Assembly (NCBI RefSeq): GCF_000327385.1
Contig: NW_008710049.1
Location: 965,396 to 1,029,395, forward strand
Reading direction: 5' to 3'
From: Lottia gigantea
Taxonomy: Eukaryota; Mollusca; Gastropoda; Lottiidae
Length of the DNA stretch: 64,000 nt
Shown here one piece after another: positions 1 to 13,800 of the stretch. Both the position numbers and the translations under genes were made by a program. The notes under the pieces are model-generated. The model did not search any database and was not told where the DNA came from. It saw only the letters and a list, made by a program, of their open reading frames with translations. The first letter of the stretch is position 1. Each line of letters starts with the position of its first letter.

Positions 1-7
1 GCTTCAC
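1..7 (-). CDS. Possible start of ankyrin-gene exon 3
   Basis: The minus strand shows TTATATTTACAG (ending at 8) followed by GTGAAGC, giving Val-Lys in phase 0. That would continue the ankyrin repeat as LLHR-VK. Only seven bases are in the window, so this is a suggestion. Confidence 0.3.
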
Positions 8-1913
8 CTGTAAATATAAGCTAACATCATATAGCACTCAGACCACTAAAAAATTCTGCAGTAACGCTGGTACACAATTGTTATCCAAGGCATATTTAGG
101 GATATAATCCACCAACTCCTCCCACCCTTTGATGTGATAGAAAGGAAGGTTTTAAACAAGATTTCTGGAAAAATTATAAAAGACTGAATATATGTGCTTT
201 AAAAAGGAAGGGGGATCCTATGTGATTTAGTGGAGTGATTAATAATGGAAGAGTAACATCCCCTCAATCATCCATTTTTTACAAGGATAATAAGGTGCCT
301 CACAGTTTCATAATCTTCAAACAATCCCATTGAATAAAATCTGTGTAAAAATTTTTTTATCCTTGATCAAACTTCACAGAAAGGAGAAATTATCTTACCT
401 CCTCCTAGGTCAAATTGAGTAAATGTTTCCTAAAATAATACTTAACATACCCTGTGAAGAAGATATTGTACAACTTTTGGTTTATTGTGCATCACGGCAG
501 TAAATATACAGGTTCTATTATGATTATCTGTGTAGTTTGGATTAACACGACCACTTACTATCAAATAGTGAATAACATCAATATAATCATGCCTGAAAAA
601 CAGAGACATGTTGATATAAGGGACAATTTTTTTCCAAATATGGAAATCATTATAAATCATTTCTACGTATGACTGCAGGACAATTCAAGTCTAATTATAT
701 TGCAAGGAACCGAAAAGATAATCAAGTCAAATTGTAATTGTCTATTAAGTATACGCTAATTAAATACAAGAATTGTACAGTTTTTGTAAGCCAAAATACC
801 ATGTCATCTTCTTCCACAATCGAAAATGTTCTGCTATGAACAATTTAAACTGTTAAGATGTTTATGATTTTCAAAATGACGTTCATTCTTTAAAATATGT
901 AAGAATATTGTTTATTACCTTATTGCCTGTGAAAATCTGTACTGGTGAACATTAGGAGGAGCACTTGATGTGGGATACGTCGTGTTAAGTGGTTCTCCAC
1001 GTAAATTACGGAAAAAGTTTGTAATTGCTGTCCATACATTAACCAAAGCAAAGGATCTAATAGCCAGTAGCCACTGAGCATATTGTCTATTCCGTGTTGA
1101 GCATCGAACATCAGATAAAAGCTTTCGATACTTGTCTTTTTCATTCGTTGATGACATGATATCTAAATAGTTTAAAAATAAATGTGATCCTTTGGAACTA
1201 ACTAATTTCCCTGGATATTCTCTAAACAATGCAGATACTAAATTTAAAACATCTCGATGCACTATCTGCCGATTGTCTCTACCGGCAGCAAACGCCAGAC
1301 CTATTTCTTCCATGAGAATATTAAATTCAAGTTCATATATTTCTTGTTTTTGTACATCTGGAAAATCAGACAACCAAAAATGAGCAAACTGAACAAAATT
1401 GTCATTAGCATTACAAAATTTGGAGAGATCATCTACAGAGTCAGTCGCACGAGTTAACCAACCAGATACTACGGTGGCATCCATAAAACACATCATCTGA
1501 TCAAAATTACCCTTATCATGGGATGATTTCCCAGACGCACATGCCGGTTGATTAGTTTGTTTTGAAGACAATGGAGGAAGTGGAGAGGATTTCGGTAAGT
1601 CATGTCGAGTTGGAAATGTATGTAATTTTTTCCGTCGCTTCTTTTTAGAACCTGGTTTAGAACCTGCTGCTTGTTTGGAGTTGGATTCTGTTGGAGACCC
1701 ATTAGTTACAAATCCAGAGTCAGGTGAGATTGCTCTGGATGGATCCTTTAAGGAAGTTGTAGGTGTATCAGAGCCACTACTTGTCAATGATAAGGCATCT
1801 AAATCTGCAGTTACCTCCTCTTGGTCACTACCTACATCTTCCTCGTCACTTTCACGGTATGTTAATCGCGAGACACAAATTAGGTCACGTAAATCACGAA
1901 CACTTCGACTCAT
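1..1913 (-). CDS. Ankyrin-repeat protein, N-terminal part (gene runs off the left edge)
   Basis: Spliced minus-strand gene: exon 1 is 1913-919, exon 2 is 592-451, and a third exon may begin at 7. The start ATG at 1913 has an in-frame TAA two codons upstream. The first 331 residues have an acidic stretch (about 21-38), a Ser/Thr-rich stretch and a basic run GSKKKRRKK (about 88-96) that could be a nuclear signal. A conserved-looking helical domain of unknown type follows (about 140-310, around FCNANDNFVQFAHFW and CSTRNRQYAQWLLAIRSFAL). Exon 2 adds 48 residues that read as an ankyrin repeat (DVIHYLIVSGRVNPNYTD, then a second helix pair ending in VVQYLLHR). Exon 1 ends with two bases of a codon and exon 2 begins with one, so they join cleanly. 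The remaining repeats should lie left of the window. I do not recognise the protein by name. Ankyrin repeats bind proteins; a partner cannot be inferred. Confidence 0.75.
451..592 (-). CDS. Ankyrin-repeat gene, exon 2
   Basis: 142-bp internal exon between a pyrimidine-rich acceptor (TTTTTCAG, minus strand, ending at 593) and a donor GTATGT (450-445). It enters in the phase left by exon 1 and leaves in phase 0. It encodes one ankyrin unit and part of the next. Confidence 0.7.
919..1913 (-). CDS. Ankyrin-repeat gene, coding exon 1
   Basis: Open for 331 codons plus two bases from the ATG at 1913, ending at a GT donor (918-917, sequence AAG|GTAATA on the minus strand). Reading on without splicing meets a stop at once, which supports the donor. 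Confidence 0.8.
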
Positions 1914-2689
1914 GCTGATTTATATTAAAGTTGGCACACAATCACATATTTTCAACCAAGTAAATGAATGAGATGGCTCAGTAAGCATACTATGTGTTAA
2001 AATCACATTGTTGTGTTCTTTACTACAATGTTTAGATCTGGATTTCCATTCTCACTCTGATATCTAGAGCTAAAAAAGTTACAGTAATAAGACTAGGAAG
2101 ACGCAGACGGGTCCTCCAAGCAAAATTGAAAAAGAAAAGTAAGATGGAGGTCAGTTTGTTGGCAAACAATGGGTACCAATTTATGTTTGACACATAATCC
2201 GACATTAGGTTTCGTTTGTCTTTCACAAAATATACACTATTTCAATTACTTTACTTACTGCTAGACTAAAAAAGATAGACTTTCTGTTTACCTTAATGTT
2301 ACAGTTTATACCATCAAAATCTAATAAACATTGGAAAAACAACACATTGGTTTCCCAAGTTAAAAAGTTAATCCAAAAGTCATTATCAGCAACATGAAAG
2401 TTTTTTTTATCTAATTTGTTGTTTATAGAGAAAGCAATTAGAAAAGTGATCAATAATTTATATTACAAATCATCAAAAGTAGACATCCGTTTCACAATCA
2501 TTCTGTAGACTACACAAACATGCCAAAACTGCATGAGAAGGTCAATAAGACGAAGGCTGGAACATGACTGTAGGCTAAATCAAAGAAGAACATCAAGGTT
2601 GGTCTTAGTAGTGTGGTACCATTCATGACGTATGTTTAGGTTATTAACTGTTGTCTTTTAGATCTGAAAATAAGAAAAAAATTTAAATA

Positions 2690-2900
2690 CATTCAATGCG
2701 GTCTGAGGGACTGGCCTAGGAAAAGCTTCGCTGGGATGACCAATAAAGCGTGACTTTGTGTCTTTCAGGCCAGGCCCGATAAAGATTCAAAACAACAGAA
2801 GAGTAAGCAAATGATGCTGTCCTGGCATTTTCCTTGTTGCACACAACATGAAATTGCCCGTCTTCATGTGCCCATCAGGTGAAGAAAACCAGAATTGCCA
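2690..2900 (+). repeat. SINE-like dispersed repeat, copy A
   Basis: Shares a diagnostic block (CTGTCCTGGCA, then TTGCACA, then CATTGCCC-like) with copies at 13600-13815 (plus) and 53565-53765 (minus). It is the most diverged of the three. No coding capacity. The ends are approximate and no tRNA-like head was proven. Confidence 0.4.
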
Positions 2901-3496
2901 AAATTATGGAAGCTTTTAACTTATACATTGTATAGTAGGGGATGTTATTCACAATTTCAAGTTTATTTTTCATTTTAAATCAAAACCTTTTTCGTCGGTT
3001 AGAATTGGAAGGATTTTTACTTCAATCAAGTAAAATCATATCCATTTTCAGAATATTTTTTTCTTTTCAAACACTTTTAAAACCGCTACTAAAATAGACA
3101 TAGCACTTTTTGCTCTAACAACAACTACATACATCGACTATACAACTACATATTGCCTCAAATCACCTGTTTCTCTAATCTAACTTTATTAGAGAAGTGG
3201 GGTCTATTACTTCGTGTCCAAACCAATCCTCCTTTCATCATACTCTCTTGAGGCCATGGCAATACAAGTGAGGGAAATTTCAATTCATAGCTAAATATTG
3301 TCTAATCATAATTGGCCCTGAAATATTTGAAATTTCCATCAATCAAATCACTCCTTCCTTATTGACCTTTGGATAGCGAACGTAAAAAAACCGAAAGCAG
3401 CATAACAGTTTTGTCAGTGTATGTTTTTTTTTCAATGAAATTCTCTTGAATATTAAAAACCTTGATTGACAGGCAAGCAGAAACAAACAGCATATA

Positions 3497-3966
3497 TATC
3501 AGAGGAGTGTTAATATAAAGTAATAACTCAATTATTCAAATAGATGCTACCCAGAATCAGTTAACTGATTAACCGTTTCCACACACTGAGTGAGGACAGA
3601 ACTGAGTGTCAGTATTAGGAATTTTAGGTTGTTACATTGTGCGGTTGAGCAATGTTACAAAAGCACCTAGACTCAGTGTCACCATAACAATAGCATCAGT
3701 GTAACACTTACAAAACGCCAGATTAAAACCAAAAGATAACACTACACTAATATTTATAATCTTGAGCTGGTTAGTGTTAAATGGAAATGGAAACTCATGC
3801 TAAGTAGCACTAGATTAAAACTAGTGTTATAAGTGTTCCCCAAATACCTCAAAGTATAGTATTAGTGCCACCCAACACTTGGCATCAAGGTCAATGTTGG
3901 GCTTAGTGTTACACTAGTGCTACACTTATGCACCACTCCAACACTAACACCTCTGACCATTGATAT
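3497..3966. mobile_element. Probable MITE rich in AGTGTTA words
   Basis: The left end (ATATCAGAGGAGTGTTA) is matched in inverted orientation by TAACACCTCTGACC near 3945-3958, followed by TGATAT. The interior repeats AGTGTTA/TAACACT on both strands many times. No open frame. The family is not assigned. Confidence 0.4.
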
Positions 3967-4813
3967 AAGCTTAGATATATTATATGGTTATTAATGTAGG
4001 CCTATTCAAAATTGCAACTTCTGAATAGATCTTCTACACAAGAATATTGTAAAAATAATGACAATTAAAATACAAAAATAAAAAATCAAAAGAAACTGAA
4101 AAACAAGTCCTCTATCTGGGTTTAAAACTCCAAAATTCTAAAACAAATCAAACATGAAGGAAAAGAATGGAACAATTTTGAACAGTCTTTCCCAAATTTT
4201 CAATTGGCATTGATAATTGAAGTAAACAGTTATGTCAATATGATTTTATCTTAAAATAATGAATGGAACGCACCTTTTTCTATTGAACAAACCCCAGCTA
4301 TAATGATTAAGGTTTCATTGAAAAATACCAACAAAACAGTTTTAAAATGTAAATAAACACAGGTCTGACATTGCAAAAGCGCAGACTATATAATTATGGC
4401 TTCAGAATTCTAGTGTTTTCCTTTTCTGGAGTTCTCGTCCTGGTTAACTACCAGTAGATCTGCACAGTTCTTACGTTGCAAATATTTCATCAGATCCATA
4501 TGAAAAGAATTTCTTAAGACAATCTCAAATGTCTGTATCTACAAATTAGTTTTAAAACACTAACATCAATAACATTTAAGCAAAATAGTATAAAACGAGA
4601 AAAACATATAAACAAATCAAATTTATTTTTGTATTTCTACGAGAATCTAGTTTGCATAGTTTTCTCTCTAATCCTTTTTTACTTTTAATTTAGGAGAGCA
4701 ACAAAAAGGAAGATAACTCTTGACACGCCCACCTTTTCTCTTGAGCTCAGATTATCGATAACGATTGCTCGAATTACAAGGGCTCACATATTCATCTGTG
4801 GGTTATATTCAAC

Positions 4814-4865
4814 ATGGAGATGTCTTTTAAGGGCAAAAGAGCTTTGGTTACGGGTGGAAGCAGAG
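4814..4865 (+). CDS. DCXR: DCXR exon 1
   Basis: Encodes [17 protein letters not shown] plus one base and ends at donor GTAATA. It holds the first half of the glycine-rich cofactor loop. Confidence 0.9.
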
Positions 4866-7800
4866 GTAATAGCTTATGTCACTTGATAGAAATGTTTGTA
4901 TTGAAAGAAATTACAGATGTGAGCCCAACTCAGGATAAGCTTGCTTGTTGAAGCTGGTAGGTCTGTCCTACATGTTTGCAGTGAATTTATGTCTGAATGA
5001 TATTGTCACTGTTGTTTTTATCTTTCAAGATGTCCTTGACTGAAATAAGTTGGTCAAAAAGAATTTGTCTTTATGTGATTAATTTTTCTTATGAACTTAT
5101 GGATAGTCTTATGGTTTTAGAGTACCGTAGGTAAGACTGATAGGCCTGCCTTATTCTTAATATGTCACTCAATAGAAAGCCATCCTCCTCATTTATAATG
5201 TTGTAATTTCGCAGAAATTATAAACTAAAAATCCTATTTTGACATTAAGTCACAAAAAGATCTAATGTGACATTCTGTATTATTATGATGCAAATTTTCT
5301 TTCGGTCAAGTAAGTTGTGATGTAGTTACCAGTAATTACAGTCAAGAAACATAATTTCGTGCCAACCTATTTTTCGCCCATCTCCGGAAATAATTAATGA
5401 TTTACATGCGCGACCTTTTGTAACCTCCCATTTGCTTGTTTTGATAAACATGGGTTATCTCTACAATTTCAGCTAGTAGAATGAATCCAGTAGTTTCAAA
5501 CAAGGTAAAATCTATTAACGTATACTTTGACAAAAACAAAATGTGGGTTTCAAATATCACAATTTTTTATTGTTTGAATTTCCTTTATATCCCATGCTGT
5601 AATCGGAATTCCAAGTTTCGTCTTCTAGAATATATTCCAATGAACGAAGTCACGTGATAAACAAACGGATTCGTGTCAATGACTTTTAGCAATTAATCAC
5701 TCTTAGCAATAAATCACTCTTATGTTCTACTTACCTAATTTTGTCAGTCACTATATTTTTTTAAATCATTGCTCTTTGAAGGAATTGAATCCTTATATGT
5801 ACGAGAACTACCCGGTAGACAGGTTATTAGACGAATTCAAAGCCCTTTTGATTATGAAGTATTTTATTGCATTTCTCTCGTACATATAAGGATTCAACAC
5901 CGATTTTGTCTTAGAAGTTTCCTTTGATATTCTACAAAATAATCAAAATTGGTTTGTTACGATTTTCTTTATTTTAACCCATATTTCATGAGTAACAAAC
6001 TTGACAACAGCTGCAAAATGCGTCACCTATTTTTGTCTACAATGTTTTATCTACAAATATCTACTTCATGAAATTGTGACCAAATTTTAGAGTGAATTTT
6101 TATTTTTCAGGAATTGGGCGAGGAATATCAATAGCTTTAGCTAAATGTGGTGCTGAAACAGTTGCTATAGGAACATCACAAACTCATTTGGATTCCTTAA
6201 AAGCAGAAGTAAATATATTATTTTACTACTTTTGTCGAAAATGATCAAGTTATATCGCTCATTACAATTTTGAAAGTATCTGCTGAAAAAGATGAATGCC
6301 TAAACTTTGAGGAAAAGAGAGATATCAATAATCAAAATAGAAAAATTGCAGATGATAATGGGTTTTGAATAAAAATGATTTAATTTTTAATTCTTGTCAG
6401 TGTCAAATACAACTACCATATATTTCCGAATATAATGCGCACCCCTTACTTTTCTAATTAAAATCGGGAAAAATCCATTTTCCTGTGTATAATGCGCACC
6501 CCTTGTTTGCAAAAAATTTGAAGTCAGTCTTGGCACATCACAGACACCATTATCATCCCGTATATTTGACACGATATCATCTATAATATAAACGCATTTG
6601 TTTGTACAATTGAGTCGTTGGCCTATCGAGAATTGAGAAGTGATGACTATTAATGTTGTTTTAAAAGGCCAAACAAAGCGATAAATATATAAACACACTT
6701 TCATTGAAGGTATCGCATTATTCAATTACGGTAGGTTAACTCAAACTCAAAGATTAACAAAGCTCAATGATATATAGCAAGGGTTAGAATACATACGATT
6801 GTCCTCACATTCTTATTTGCTTTCTAAGTCCTAACTCATATTTAATTCCTAATACAAGGCATATTCCACCTGACCCTGTCACACCAGAAAGGCATTCTTA
6901 CTGCGCTGTTACCGTGGTGAAAAATTTGCTCAGAGTCTATGTAGGTGGCCTTTAACGTGATATAAGTGTGTCCTGCAATTTGCCATTTTTGCTGAGTCAA
7001 AGCATTTATTTTAGAAATGTTCAAAATAAACGCCAACAGTTCTCCAATGTTCTTTCACAATTCACCATTGTTCTTTCACAATTTACCATTGTTCCTTCAC
7101 AATTTACCATTGTTCTTTCACAGTTCACCATTGATCTTTCACAATTTACCATTGTTCTTTCACAGTTCACCATTGATCTTTCACAATTTACCATTATTCT
7201 TTCACAATTTACCATTCATATTTCACAATTTACCATTAATCTTTCACAAATTACCATTGTTCTTTCACAATTTACTATTGGTCTTTCACAATTTACCATT
7301 CATCTTTCACAATTTACCATTGTTCTTTCACAATTTACCATTGTTCTTTCACAATTTACCATTGTTCTTTCACAATTTACCATTGTTCTTTCACAATTTA
7401 CCATTTATCTTTCACAATTTACATTTGTTCTTTTAAATTTACCATTGATCTTTCACAATTTACCATTGATCTTTCACAATTAACCATTGATCTTTCACAA
7501 TTAACCATTGATTCACTACTTGTTTCTGCATTTCAGTGTGAGAATATCACCACTAAAATAGTTGATCTGTCTAATTGGGATGAATCAAGAGCAGCAATAG
7601 AAAGTTTAGGACAATTTGATCTGCTAGTTAATAGTGCTGGTATATCTAAACTTGACAAGTTTTTAGAAGTAAAACCTGAAGATTTTGATAGTGTAATAAA
7701 TGTGAATGTGAAAGCTTTAATCAATGTATCACAGGTAAATATTTAAATGGGACACTGAATTGTGTTATTTCCTACTAATTCAAACAAAAAGTATTTCTCT

Positions 7801-10800
7801 TAGAACTAGGGATTTGGGGGTGAAGCTGGCACCAGGCTGACTCTCGGAAGCACACGCACAGGCATCAGAATTTTTCTTACGGTACCTCTGAACATAAGAA
7901 TGTACATGAAAGGAACAACTTGTGTCACAAATATTGTTTACTATCAGCAGATGATTTGAGCAGTGAAAGTTAAACTTAAACAAATTGTGTTAATCTAATG
8001 AGTAAAAAAAAACAATACTTCATCAGCAGGGATCTGACAGTGGTACTTACATGATATATTTTTCAATTGTGGTTTGGAAAATAGTCTGCCAATAGTTATC
8101 TCCCATATTATATCTAAGAAAAAGAATTTGTAGGTTTTTAAGGCCATTGATATTCAGTTCCACCTAAATTTTGACTAATTTCAATCGGCAACATTTTTAG
8201 CTTTTCACCCATTCAATAGAAAGTATAAGGCTTATTTTTATAGAATGACTTTTAAATTTTGATTTTGTTTTAGGTGGTTGCAAAAGGGATTATGAAATCT
8301 GATAAGGGTGGAGCTATTGTCAATTTATCAAGTGTAGCTTCGTTCCGAGGGTTAGAAAACCACACAGTTTATTGTGCTTCAAAAGGAGCTGTTGATGCTA
8401 TAACTAAAGTTATGGCCCTTGAACTGGGCAGTAAGGTAGGAAATCTATTGATATGTTTACCTGAAAATCTGGATGTATATTGGCGAGGTCAACATTTTTT
8501 ATCTGATTTTAAGTTTGACGTGATCATTTTTAGGGGTGTTAGAAGTTGCGGAATTTTGTTGCTCTTAACTTATTTTGAAGTCATATGCTTAAGAAGTTTG
8601 AAATTTTTTATTTTTTAGTTATTGCCCTACACATATTCAAATTCTATTCATTAATGGAAGAGTTTCTCATCACATAAAAAATTTGGCGTGATCATTAAAT
8701 CTGATATGTTAGTGTTAGAATTTGTTATTTTTAAGTCATTGCAATGGATGTTGTAACAATATCTGTTTAACTGTATTTACTTGTTATCTCCCCTCGCATA
8801 CACACTGTATAGGAAGTACTCAATATGTCTCTCTAATAAATAAGGTTGTTAAAACTCTCTAGTCTTCTCTGGCTCACCAACCTAACTTACAAGACAACAA
8901 CTTTACAGATCTAAGTTAAAATTGTGTCAAAATATTTTTGTGCACACAAAAGAAGTTACAGTTTCTAATCCATTGTGATGTAATTTAGTTTTATCAATGA
9001 AATCAATAAGATCCCAGATATTTAACAATTTTGGACTTCAAAATCAGTTTGTGAGTTCATTGATAGCAGTAGTTTGTGAGTTCATTAATAGCATCTGTTT
9101 GTGAGTTCATTATTAACAGCAGTTTGAGAGTTCATTAATAGCAGCTTTTTGTGAGTTCATTTATAGCAGCAGTTTGTGAGTTCATTGATAGCAGCTGTTT
9201 GTGATTTCATTAATAGCAGCAGTTTGTGAGTTCATTAATAGCAGCAGTTTGGGAGTTCATTAATAGCAGCTGTTTTGGAGTTCATTAATAGCAGCAGTTT
9301 GTGAGTTCATTAATAGCAGCTGTTTGTGAGTTCATTAATAGCAGCTGTTTTTGAGTTCATTAATAGCAGCTGTTTTTGAGTTCATTAATAGCAGCTGTTT
9401 GTGAGTTCATTAATAGCAGCTGTTTGTGAGTTCATTAATAGTAGCATTTTGTGAGTTCATTAATAGCAGCAGTTTGTGACTTCATTAATAGCAGCAGTTT
9501 GTGAGTTCATTAATAACAGCAGTTTGTGAGTTCATTCATAGCAGCTGTTTGTGAGTTCATTAATAGCAGCTGTTTGTGAGTTCATTAATAGCAGCAGTTT
9601 GTGAGTTCATTAAGAGCAGCTGTTTGTGAGTTCATTAATAGCAACAGTTTGTGAGTTCATTAAGAGCAGCTGTTTGTGAGTTCATTAATAGCAGCAGTTT
9701 GTGAGTTCATTAAAAGCAGCTGTTTGTGAGTTCATTAATAGCAGCTGTTTGTGAGTTCATTAAAAGCAGCTGTTTGTGAGTTCATTAATAGCAGCTGTTT
9801 GTGAGTTCATTAATAGTGTAGCCGGGCTAGTTCAGGGGGGAAGCGAGCTCAGTTATATAAAAAAACCATGTTCTCAGTTCATAACTTTAATAATAAAACA
9901 ACCAAGTTTCTTTAAAAATACACCCTATCACACACTCCCTCCCTACGGGGAAAATGTCTCCTGACATTACTATAAAACTTATAAATCAACAATTTAAAAA
10001 CCATATTTAAACTTCAACGCATCAGCAACTAACTTTCTATTATCAGCAGACAAACTACAAAACTCCTCTGATTGTAAATACTCAAAGACTTTTCCAAGAC
10101 CAACGTTGGGTGAAGTATCAACAGCTTGGTGCATAACAAAGTCTTGATATCTGGATGGTAGTTGTCTCCTTCTTGCAGATATGAGGTACTGGGGATGCTT
10201 CCTCTACAGTTTCGCCACTATCAGAATCTTGAACCTCAGGCTCCATGGGATCCTCATTCTGACAGAACTCACAACTATCATCTACTGATAAAAATTCAGT
10301 GGGGCTAGCTGGGAGATCATAAAGGGTATCCCAAACCACATATGCAATATCATAATCATCCATCATAATATCCTCCTCTATATCCTCTTCTGATGCTGGT
10401 GGTGGTGTAGGGGTTCGTCAGCGACAAGGTTTCGGCACTGGAGCTGGTGTTGTAGGCTCAGGTAAACTTATAGGTACAGACCCTATAGGCAGTAGATGGT
10501 TACGGTGCAGTTTCCTAACATTACCTTTACCATTCTCTATAATTACCTCATAAACTGGAACATCTGGGTTTGGCTGGTTGATGATGATGTACACATCTTC
10601 TTCCCATCTGTCCGCAATCTTATGCCTTCCCTCTTTGAAAAACGTTGGGAGCCAAAATGTAGCCGGGCTAGTTCAGGGGGGAATAAAGATGAATACGTCA
10701 GAAAGACACGCTGATGAAATAGTAAAGTTGAAATTTGGAAATTAGAGAGAACAGAAAAAAAAAAAGTATATGTGTTAAACCTTACTTTACCTACAACACT

Positions 10801-13800
10801 GTTAACACAATCATACACTCTTACAAACTTCACACTTTACTTAAAATTATACTATATTTATTAAACTAACTAAATTAATATGTATAGGAAAAAATATTAA
10901 TCTAAATTACTACATGAATGAAATAATATTACCAAAGAGGAAAATTAAAAATAGAACTAATCAAACTTATCCTTTCCTGTTACCTTGACCTTTTACTAAT
11001 GACCTTTACCTTTACTAAATTAATTGAAATTGACTTAAGTTAACTATAAACTTATTTACTTTAATACTTTAAATTTATATATCACAAAATATAATATAGG
11101 CCTAATTCCAAAATTCTATCATTTTACTATATTAATTCTATATCAATGAAAGCAAAATTTAAATTTATTAACCCTATATGCTCTATATTATTACTTAAGC
11201 TTATATAAATTACTTAATATGCTTACTACACAAAATATGGGACTAAAGGGAGATAATATAAAGGGAGATAATTTAGCTTAATAATAAGACTAAATAAGTA
11301 CCATTGTTGAAAAACAATAGTTAATGATTATGAAAAATAAATTAACGATACCGTAAAGAATTCCAAAAGAAACACATCCAAAAATATCACAAATATCACG
11401 GAGCACAATGAAAGTTAATGTTAATGTCACTGATAAGTATACGTTGGTTCTCTGGTGGTGTTGGTTGTTGTTGTTGTATTCTACGTTGAAATATACGTTG
11501 GGCGCCAAAATGTAGCCGGGCTAGTTCAGGTGGGAAGCGAGCTCAGTTATATAAAAAAACGATGTTCTCAGTTCATAACTTTAATAATAAAACAACCAAG
11601 TTTCTTTAAAAATACACCCTATCACAATAGCAGCAGTTTGTGAGTTCATTAATAGCAGCTGTTTGTGAGTTCATTAATAGCAGCAGTTTGTGTGTTCATT
11701 AATAGCAGCAGTTTTAAATGGAAGTGTTAAACATGATTGATGTTTCTTGTCATTGTATTAAGATAGCCTGCCAGGCAAGGTAATATACGCTCACTTGCAG
11801 CTTTGATTTTGAATAAAAATATTTAGCAGTACAGTAACAATCACTAGTATGAAATATTCAACCTTCAGTCTTACACTTTTTATGAGCTACAAATTGAACG
11901 TTTATTGAAGATCAAGGGCAATAACTCATACTAAATATTTTTTCGATTTTTCTCATTTTTAATAGGCTTTATCCATGGGTGATAACAAACACTCACACCA
12001 AATTTCGTTAAAATCTGTCAAGAATTGTGCCTTCTAGAGTGTTTACAAGCTAAAAATTGAACGTGTTTTCCAGAATAAGGGCAATAACTCATACTCAATA
12101 TTTTTAGATTCTTCTGATTTTCAATAGGGTTCATTACCAACACTCATGCCAAGTTTCGTCAAAATCCGTCAAGAATTGTGCCTTCTAGAGTGTTTATGAA
12201 CTAAAAATTGAACGCGTTTTCAAGAACAAGGGCAATAACTAATACTAATTATTTTTTAATTTTTCTGATTTTCGATAGGGTTTATCCTTGTGTGATAACG
12301 AACACTCATACCAAGTTTGATCAAAATCTGTCATGATTTGCACCTTCTAGAGTGTTTACGAGCGTTTCAAGAACATACATATGAGGGTATACTCATAGTA
12401 AATATTTTTCGATTCGTCTGATTTTCAATAGGGTTTATCCTTTGGTGATTACAAACAACCATACCAAGTTTCGTCAAAATCAGTCGAGAATTGTGCCTTG
12501 TAGAGTGTTTACGAGCAATTGTGGACCGACAAACGGACAGACGGAAAGAGGTGACGGCAATATATGCCCCCCATTTCATGTGGGCGTATAAAAAGGGACA
12601 TTCTGTTTTTGAAAAATTTGTGAAAACTATACACTAAAATACATAAGATACATAGATATAAATAGCATACTTTAGAAATATTTTCAGGTAAAGTTTATGA
12701 CATTAATTATGATATGATAATGAAAACTTTTTCCCAGAAAGTGGAATACCCCTTTATTATAGCTGATGTGTTGGTAGAGGTTTACTTAGAATGGCAAACT
12801 ATCTTTTTCTTATTCACTATAGGTTTTAGTGATTGGTTGGAAACACAGAACACAAACACATTGAATAATGTTTATTAAATAAAGGCATTTAACAAGAAAA
12901 TAATTTGAAACAATTACACAAATTGTAGAGTATATCAAATGACTAGCTGATAACAACACAAATTAAGTAAATAAGCTGTGAATATACACTTAAATAAGAA
13001 AGACTTAAATACCTTGTAACTGCATAAACTTAGCTTAAATTAAAATATTTCAGGATTAAACATATAATCTTACTCGTAAGTAAACAGTAAACTTGTTTTT
13101 GTGTCTTTAAAACATTGTATATGTAGTAATCTAAGTAGTTATCTTTTCTAAATATATAAATATACATTAATTGAATTTCAGCTTTCCATATCACTTCGGA
13201 GAATGAAAATCTGACATCTAGTTTTCTTACAGTTAAGAAAAAATGTAGTTATAAGCATTCTCTTGAGCAGATATTACAATAAAATGATGTCATTGGTCAT
13301 AACTGCTCGTAAGAATGTTAATAACAGCTAAGAAGTGACTACAGTCAAAATCATGAGATATAAAGCAGACATTCTTTTTCTTAAGAAAGGTACAAATAAC
13401 ACTACTAGGAAATAGACTAGAGATTATTCTAAAATAATTAATCAAAACAAAAGCAAGATGAAGTATAAAACATTTCAGTGTGCGTATCAAAATAATTGAA
13501 TGCATTTTAATTGTATAACAAATATATGAATTTTTACTGAAAATTATCATTCATTTATAGGGTGAAGGGTAAACAATTTATAACTTTAGATAGTACCTTG
13601 GATTTGTTCAACCCAGTTCCCCAGGTGAGGCAGGTAGATATAGAAAAAGTGTCTAGTTGTATGACAATAAACAGAGACCCTTGTGCTACAGGCTAAAGAT
13701 CTTTAGACAGTTTGGAAAAAAAACCAGGCTAATGCCTCTGTCCTGGCAAAATGCCCCTCATTGCACATGGCAGGACATTGCCCATCTTAATTAGCCCTAT

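Larger units (their letters stand above)
1914..4813. other. Intergenic region between divergent ankyrin and DCXR genes
   Basis: The 2.9 kb between the two divergently transcribed start codons must hold both promoters. I see no coding exon. It contains a SINE-like copy (about 2690-2900) and a probable MITE (3497-3966). No TATA box or other site stands out enough to annotate. Confidence 0.5.

Noticed and set aside
1675-1971. 98-codon plus-strand frame
   Set aside because: It is antisense to ankyrin-gene exon 1, which has the better start, composition and splice sites.
1914-4813. Shared bidirectional promoter for the ankyrin and DCXR genes
   Set aside because: The start codons are 2.9 kb apart with repeats between them, which is too far to claim a common core promoter.
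6968-7483. Long plus-strand and minus-strand frames with FTIVLSQ or MVNCERT repeats
   Set aside because: They are translations of the 21-bp minisatellite, open only because the unit is a multiple of three.
8274-8618. Single-exon reading of DCXR exon 4 to 8618
   Set aside because: SDR similarity ends exactly at the GTAGGA donor after ALELGSK, and the true continuation is exon 5.
9046-9816. CRISPR-like look of regularly spaced repeats
   Set aside because: Units are directly adjacent 25-bp copies with no unique spacers, in a spliced eukaryotic gene context.
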